Below are positions 55,079 to 59,639 of a stretch of DNA of 59,639 nucleotides, in pieces; the stretch's first letter is position 1, and the number at the start of each line of letters is the position of its first letter. Source of the stretch: Planctomycetota bacterium (GTDB lineage Bacteria; Planctomycetota; Phycisphaerae; UBA1845); NCBI GenBank assembly GCA_024280855.1, contig JAJRPG010000092.1, positions 1 through 59,639 on the forward strand, given 5' to 3'. The notes below the pieces were generated by a model. The model was not told the origin of the DNA. It was given only the letters and a program-made list of their open reading frames with translations, and did no database searches. Made by a program: the position numbers and the translations under genes.

Positions 55079-55687
55079 ATGGGATGGGAGTCAACACAAC
55101 CTTCGATGCTTCGTCGTATGGGCGAAGTAGATAATCGCGCTGCCTGGCGGGATTTCGACCATCAGTATGGCTACTTAATTATAAGCTATTGCCGCAGTTG
55201 CGGTTTTCAAGCCACAGATGCAGAGGATATTCGCCAAATAGTGATGATAAACCTCGTGGGATGTATGGCATCATTCCAATATAAACCGAGTCGTGGTCGT
55301 TTTCGTGATTATCTTCGTACTGTCACCCGACATGCCATCTCTCGATATGTAAAACAACGGCTGGACCGAGCCATTTTATTTGACAATTCCTTACTCGATA
55401 CGCTCGACAATCAAGAATCATTACTCGACACCCAATGGGAACGTGCGTGGGTGCGTCATCATTATCGTCATGCACTTGATGAATTAAGGCGTGTTTGCAC
55501 ACCTAAGACGCTGGATGTATTTGACAGGCTGGTCGCTGGGGATCCTGTAAAACATGTAGCTCTGATGTTTAGTATGTCCGCAGATGCGGTGCGGCGCGTA
55601 CAGCAGCGAATACGTGATCGGCTGCGCTTGATAATCGCGGTACAAATTCAACTTGAAGATACTGCGAATACACATGACAAAATTTGA
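55079..55687 (+). CDS. ECF-like sigma factor linked to a Ser/Thr kinase
   Basis: 202 residues. Region 2: WRDFDHQYGYLIISYCRSCG, TDAEDIRQIVMINLVG, SRGRFRDYLRTVTRHAI. Region 4 is recognisable at FDRLVAGDPVKHVALMFSMS with a following helix rich in Arg. This is the planctomycete sigma type encoded beside protein kinases. The kinase start lies 14 bases inside its 3' end, so the two are coupled. Confidence 0.88.
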   Translation: MGWESTQPSMLRRMGEVDNRAAWRDFDHQYGYLIISYCRSCGFQATDAEDIRQIVMINLVGCMASFQYKPSRGRFRDYLRTVTRHAISRYVKQRLDRAILFDNSLLDTLDNQESLLDTQWERAWVRHHYRHALDELRRVCTPKTLDVFDRLVAGDPVKHVALMFSMSADAVRRVQQRIRDRLRLIIAVQIQLEDTANTHDKI

Positions 55688-58157
55688 CCCTAACCATCAA
55701 GATTCGACGAACGTCGATATGTTCATTTTTGGACTAGATAATCAAAGCGACAAATGGCTTGACCATGTGCGTACAGCGGCAACCTCCGAGTCACTCGGCA
55801 GTATTGGTCAATATGAAATAATTCGAGAGGTTTCACGAGGTGGTCAGGGAGTAGTTTATGAAGCTCGGCTACCTGAATCCTCCAAGAAGATCGCTTTGAA
55901 ACGATTGGTAGCAGGCGCGCTCGCCACGGATTCAATGAGGCGAAGATTTAATCGCGAATTATCGGCGGCCGCTGCACTGAACCATCCCAACATCGTTACC
56001 GTCATAGGGATGGAATCCGTAAATGGCGAACCAATACTAGCCATGGAGTGGGTAAACGGAAAGCCAATCACTCAATGGGCGCGAGATCGCGAGACTACAG
56101 TTGCGGAGTTGATTGATGTCACCATTCAGTTATGCGACGCGGTCCTTCATGCTCACCAACGTGGCGTCATACATCGAGATCTCAAGCCGTCAAATATACT
56201 TGTGGATGAAGCAGGCAATCCAAGAGTGCTTGACTTTGGACTAGCCAAGATCGCTGAAACTGAAGACCTCAGTCCGGACGGAGTAACATTGACTACGGAC
56301 TTCGTCGGTACACCGGCCTATGCGTCGCCAGAACAACTGTGCAACTCTCGTGGCATGTGCGATATTCGTGTAGATGTATATGCCATAGGTATGCTTCTTT
56401 ACGAATTGCTGACAGGTCGCACGGCCTACCCCACCGATGGATCGCTCGCTGATATGTTACATCAAATCCGCCACTCGGCTCCGATTCGACCGTCTACAAT
56501 TAGTTCTTGCTGTGACCACGAATTGGAGACCGTCGTACTTAAAGCCATAGCCAAAGACCTTGGACAGCGATACCAATCAGTCGAATCCCTAAAGTCTGAT
56601 TTGTCTCGATATCGACTTGGTCAACCTGTGTTAGCTCACCCGCCAAGTTCGATGTACCTTGCCAGAAAATTCTTCCATCGCCATCGTACCGCATGCATTG
56701 TCAGCATGGTGTCTTTCATGGCTGTTGTAAGTAGTGCCATAATCGCAGGCGTACTTGGCGTTGCTGCGATACGCGCGCACGAGGATGAGTCAAGGGCGCG
56801 ACGAGTTGCCGAACGAACCAGTTCTTTCCTGCAAGACATGCTTGCTTCGGCTCAACCTCGACACCACGGAGGAGATGTCAAAGTATTATCTCTTCTTAAT
56901 GAGACAGCACGTCGAGTGGAAATCCATTTAAGCGATGATCCTGAGGCGGCGGCTGATACATTTCGCACAATCGCTCAAACCTATTACAGCTTATGGTTAG
57001 CCAATCGCTCTGTACCGTACTGGCGTAAAGCTTTAGCACTCTATCGAAATTTACACGGCAACAACCACGAATCCGTTGCTTCTTGCTTGGCTGGTTTGGG
57101 CATGTCACTAAGTTTCATGGATGCTCCAGAGGCTATCGGCGTGCAGCAGGAATCCTTATTAATCAATCGCACATTATACCACGAAGATGATCCCCGAATC
57201 GCACGGAGTATTCTAAGGCTAGGCTTTGCATATTACCGCGGAACAAGCCCACCAGCATACGATGATGCGGAAGCTTGTTTCCTCGAAGTGCTTCAGAAAA
57301 CAAATGAACTAGAAAATACAAAAAATCCCAATAGAGCCGACACGTTGTACACTTATGCCGCGATGCTTTCTCGACAAGGTCGACACGAGGAAAGTTTGAA
57401 TCGCTACACCGAAGCCATTTCCTTGAAGCGTGCCATGTATGGGGACGAATCAACGCCTGTCCTGGAATGCCGTGATGACTACGCCATGGCGCTCTTTCGG
57501 GCAGAACGATATGACATGGTCCTGGTCGAGTTAAAAGATACGATTGCCTTGACTAGGCGATTGCTAGGTGATGGTTGGGCTGCAGCATCACTATCTCGGT
57601 CCGCCAACACTCACCAACGTCTTGGTCAAATGCGGGAAGCGCGACGATGTCACCTCCATGCGTTGCGAGCCTACTACACTTTGCTTGAATATGATGCCAT
57701 ACAAAAAGTTAAATCCTCGGCAGTTGTAAGCGACCAGCCATCCATGAAAGAAAACCCAATGGCTAATGATGATGAATTGTTTGCCGCGATAACTGTCATT
57801 CCGATCGAGGCGCACATAAGTATCGCCCTCTTTTCGGGTATTCTCTCTAGCCTTGCCGAAACCTTGGTTGAAACCGGAGAGACCAACATGGCGATTACTG
57901 CAGCAAATGAAGCGCTCCGACTAAGGCTTAGTGACAGACCACCTAATCATTGGCGAATAGCACAGAGTACCGCGTTGTTAGGTTACGTTCAGTCGTACCG
58001 CAATCCTACAGATGAAAGCCAGGCGATGATTGGCGAGAATCTTGCTATTCTCGAAGCTACGCGAGGAATGAACTCACAGGAAGCATTAACGGTGCGACGT
58101 TATTTAGTCAGGCTGAGTGCCCGCACTCAAAGTACAAACCAAACTATCGCTGGCTAG
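55674..58157 (+). CDS. Membrane Ser/Thr protein kinase with TPR domain
   Basis: About 827 residues from the ATG at 55674, overlapping the sigma gene by 14 bases. Kinase motifs are complete: SRGGQGVVYEA (ATP loop), IALKRL (Lys), VIHRDLKPSNILVD (catalytic loop), LDFGLAK and GTPAYASPEQ, then a membrane helix (CIVSMVSFMAVVSSAIIAGV). The outer part is built of TPRs (WRKALALYRNLHGNNHESVA; YTEAISLKRAMYG). In planctomycetes such kinases phosphorylate their partner sigma factors; here that is inferred from overlap and family. Confidence 0.92.
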   Translation: MTKFDPNHQDSTNVDMFIFGLDNQSDKWLDHVRTAATSESLGSIGQYEIIREVSRGGQGVVYEARLPESSKKIALKRLVAGALATDSMRRRFNRELSAAAALNHPNIVTVIGMESVNGEPILAMEWVNGKPITQWARDRETTVAELIDVTIQLCDAVLHAHQRGVIHRDLKPSNILVDEAGNPRVLDFGLAKIAETEDLSPDGVTLTTDFVGTPAYASPEQLCNSRGMCDIRVDVYAIGMLLYELLTGRTAYPTDGSLADMLHQIRHSAPIRPSTISSCCDHELETVVLKAIAKDLGQRYQSVESLKSDLSRYRLGQPVLAHPPSSMYLARKFFHRHRTACIVSMVSFMAVVSSAIIAGVLGVAAIRAHEDESRARRVAERTSSFLQDMLASAQPRHHGGDVKVLSLLNETARRVEIHLSDDPEAAADTFRTIAQTYYSLWLANRSVPYWRKALALYRNLHGNNHESVASCLAGLGMSLSFMDAPEAIGVQQESLLINRTLYHEDDPRIARSILRLGFAYYRGTSPPAYDDAEACFLEVLQKTNELENTKNPNRADTLYTYAAMLSRQGRHEESLNRYTEAISLKRAMYGDESTPVLECRDDYAMALFRAERYDMVLVELKDTIALTRRLLGDGWAAASLSRSANTHQRLGQMREARRCHLHALRAYYTLLEYDAIQKVKSSAVVSDQPSMKENPMANDDELFAAITVIPIEAHISIALFSGILSSLAETLVETGETNMAITAANEALRLRLSDRPPNHWRIAQSTALLGYVQSYRNPTDESQAMIGENLAILEATRGMNSQEALTVRRYLVRLSARTQSTNQTIAG

Positions 58158-58214
58158 TTTTTGCCATAAGTTAATCTCTGATTTCCGCTAGCTACTATGT
58201 CGCCTTCGATATAA

Positions 58215-59639
58215 TTATTTAATTCTCCGCATACTTGGCACGTCTGATCGTAACGGGCGTCCAGCAGGCGACGTATCGTTTGCACTCGGTGTCTGTACAT
58301 TTATTTGATAGGCCACGCTAAAATTAAGTCCGGTTCGGTCTTGGGTTAGGTTTACCACGTCAACATCTACCAAGGTCGGGAATCCGCCCAAGGCTTCACC
58401 TTCGTTGTCGATGAATGAGTCGTTGTCCATGTCTGTACCAGCAAAAACACCGTACTCGCCGACGGGAAGACTTTCGAATGAGAAGGCATATCCGTTGGCT
58501 GCGGTCGCGTCGAATTGGGCAACGGCGGTTCCCGTAGCCAGGTCAAACACGAGCACGAAGATGGTTCCGATATCGCCGCCTGTTGCATTTTGCGCTCCGA
58601 CGCCAAGGCGTACATCAACGCTTAATGTTCCGCCATTTGACTCGAAAGAAACTGTTCCCGTATAGACGCCATCCGTAAGGCCAGTGCGATCGATGCTAAT
58701 CTGATATGTACCCTCTCCGCCGGTTGTTGGTGTAACCGATAGCCATGTCTCGCTGGTAGTGATGTTGGTCACACTTAACGTGTCGGCGCCAGCGTTGTTT
58801 ACTACGACACTTGCAGACGTATCATTCGTACCTAAATCCACGCGGCGCGGTGTGATGCGCAGTACTGGCCCGACAGCTACTGTTTTGCCCGCAATTTCCG
58901 ATGCCGCGCGTACGGCACCTAATGCGTTAATCAAACCGTGTCCAAACGAGGTGTCTTTGCCAGTGGCTCCCAAGTCATCTGTAATTCTGATATTCGTCCC
59001 CGGATGAGTCCCGGCTAATAGTAAATCGAAATCGTCGGGAGTCATATTGGGATTGACTGATTTCATCAGGGCTACGACTCCCGCGAGATGCGGGGCAGCC
59101 ATCGACGTTCCCTGATAAAAGTCGAAAGTGAAAGTACCATCGTCCTGACCTAACGTGCTGAGTACGCCGTCTGGAAAGGTGTCGCCGTTGGCGTCCACGC
59201 TCGTGTCTCCGCCAGGTCCAGCTACTTCGATAGTGTCACCAAAATTTGAATATGGCGCGAGGGTACTTGTCAGCCCCACGGCACTCACCGTCACCACGCC
59301 TTCCAAAGCTGCGGGCGTGTAATTGCTCGCGTCAGCTGCGTCGTTTCCTGCAGCGACAATGATAATCACGCCAGCAGCGCGGGCGGCAGTCACGGCTTCC
59401 TGTTCAACCGTTGAGAATCCCAATCCTCCCAGACTCAGGTTAATCACGTCAGCTTTCTGTGCGGGCAAGTTTCCAGAATTATTCGGTAAGCCAGCCGCAT
59501 AAAGAATGCCCTGGGCGATGTCGAAATCTGTTCCGCCACCATTACCCAGCACACGAATCGGCATGATACTCACGTTCCAAGCCACGCCTGCGACGCCCGA
59601 ACCGTTATTCGTGGCTGCGCCAATCGTGCCAGAAACATG
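58215..59639 (-). CDS. Subtilisin-family (S8) serine protease, 5' end cut by the window
   Basis: At least 474 residues; the frame is open to the right edge, where it reads HVSGTIGAATNNGSG, the segment containing the catalytic His of HGTHVSGTIG. The Ser is in GTSMAAPH, and the Asn of the oxyanion hole in VIIIVAAGNDA. The catalytic Asp and signal peptide lie outside. The C-terminal 250 residues carry a BACON-like beta domain (RVDLGTNDTSASVVVNNAG) and a second beta domain ending in PVGEYGVFAGTD. Probably secreted. Its stop is 57 bases from the kinase stop. Confidence 0.9.
   Translation of the reverse strand, partial: HVSGTIGAATNNGSGVAGVAWNVSIMPIRVLGNGGGTDFDIAQGILYAAGLPNNSGNLPAQKADVINLSLGGLGFSTVEQEAVTAARAAGVIIIVAAGNDAADASNYTPAALEGVVTVSAVGLTSTLAPYSNFGDTIEVAGPGGDTSVDANGDTFPDGVLSTLGQDDGTFTFDFYQGTSMAAPHLAGVVALMKSVNPNMTPDDFDLLLAGTHPGTNIRITDDLGATGKDTSFGHGLINALGAVRAASEIAGKTVAVGPVLRITPRRVDLGTNDTSASVVVNNAGADTLSVTNITTSETWLSVTPTTGGEGTYQISIDRTGLTDGVYTGTVSFESNGGTLSVDVRLGVGAQNATGGDIGTIFVLVFDLATGTAVAQFDATAANGYAFSFESLPVGEYGVFAGTDMDNDSFIDNEGEALGGFPTLVDVDVVNLTQDRTGLNFSVAYQINVQTPSANDTSPAGRPLRSDVPSMRRIK

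Noticed and set aside
1-59639. CRISPR array, tRNA or rRNA genes
   Set aside because: No regularly spaced direct repeats and no cloverleaf or rRNA signature were recognised; the palindromes are dispersed and not regularly spaced.

Overview
The window reads as a chromosomal segment of a planctomycete, most likely class Phycisphaerae. Support: two membrane proteins end in a CGYDLTGN-type zinc ribbon, there are several ECF sigma factors with non-classical partners, a Ser/Thr kinase with tetratricopeptide repeats, a C-terminal VPTVSEWG sorting tail, Cys-rich ACC..G.C modules, and kdsA, lgt and an OprB porin indicate a Gram-negative envelope. Taxonomy is inferred from protein character only. No rRNA, tRNA or CRISPR array was seen.

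Layout. 1-1015: two zinc-ribbon membrane proteins. 1324-1596: small Sm-like protein. 1959-3203: trpB. 3346-6400 (minus): pepP-accB-accC. 6613-7437: kdsA. 7485-9035: repeat-rich accessory patch, with a 582-bp unit bounded by perfect 43-bp inverted repeats and a frameshifted REP-associated transposase flanked by its probable REP palindromes. 9093-12181 (minus): secreted protease, two lipoproteins, OprB porin. 12491-14892 (minus): ECF sigma, anti-sigma and a double STN-domain protein. 15203-17391: panC and lgt. 17621-40922 (minus): a compact block of about 23 kb encoding, in transcription order, a giant PQQ-propeller protein, a prenyltransferase-fold protein, MoxR ATPase, DUF58, two von Willebrand membrane proteins, a large membrane protein, a Q/K-rich coiled-coil protein interrupted by an in-frame stop, a repeat-type periplasmic protein, an NPCBM protein and three HtrA-like proteins, of which only one keeps a catalytic triad. 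41331-42758 (minus): ffh. 42877-46383: carB. 46752-47371: second unit bounded by the same 43-bp repeat type. 47470-50009 (minus): a glycosyltransferase and an L,D-transpeptidase. 50104-51855: ECF sigma plus an anti-sigma/pseudopilin-like fusion. 52084-53607: Cys-rich lipoprotein. 53745-54836 (minus): NHL-propeller protein with sorting tail. 55079-58157: ECF sigma overlapping a Ser/Thr kinase. 58215-edge (minus): subtilisin-family protease, cut by the window end.

How it fits together. Housekeeping genes (trpB, accBC, kdsA, panC, lgt, ffh, carB) are interspersed with envelope and signalling modules. The most unusual parts are the MoxR/vWA/HtrA block, where an ATPase-vWA chaperone-type machine is co-transcribed with one intact and two triad-less HtrA paralogues, and the intergenic palindromes, nearly all beginning GGGTGGC or GGGTGCC, some paired around small ORFs and some flanking a decayed transposase.
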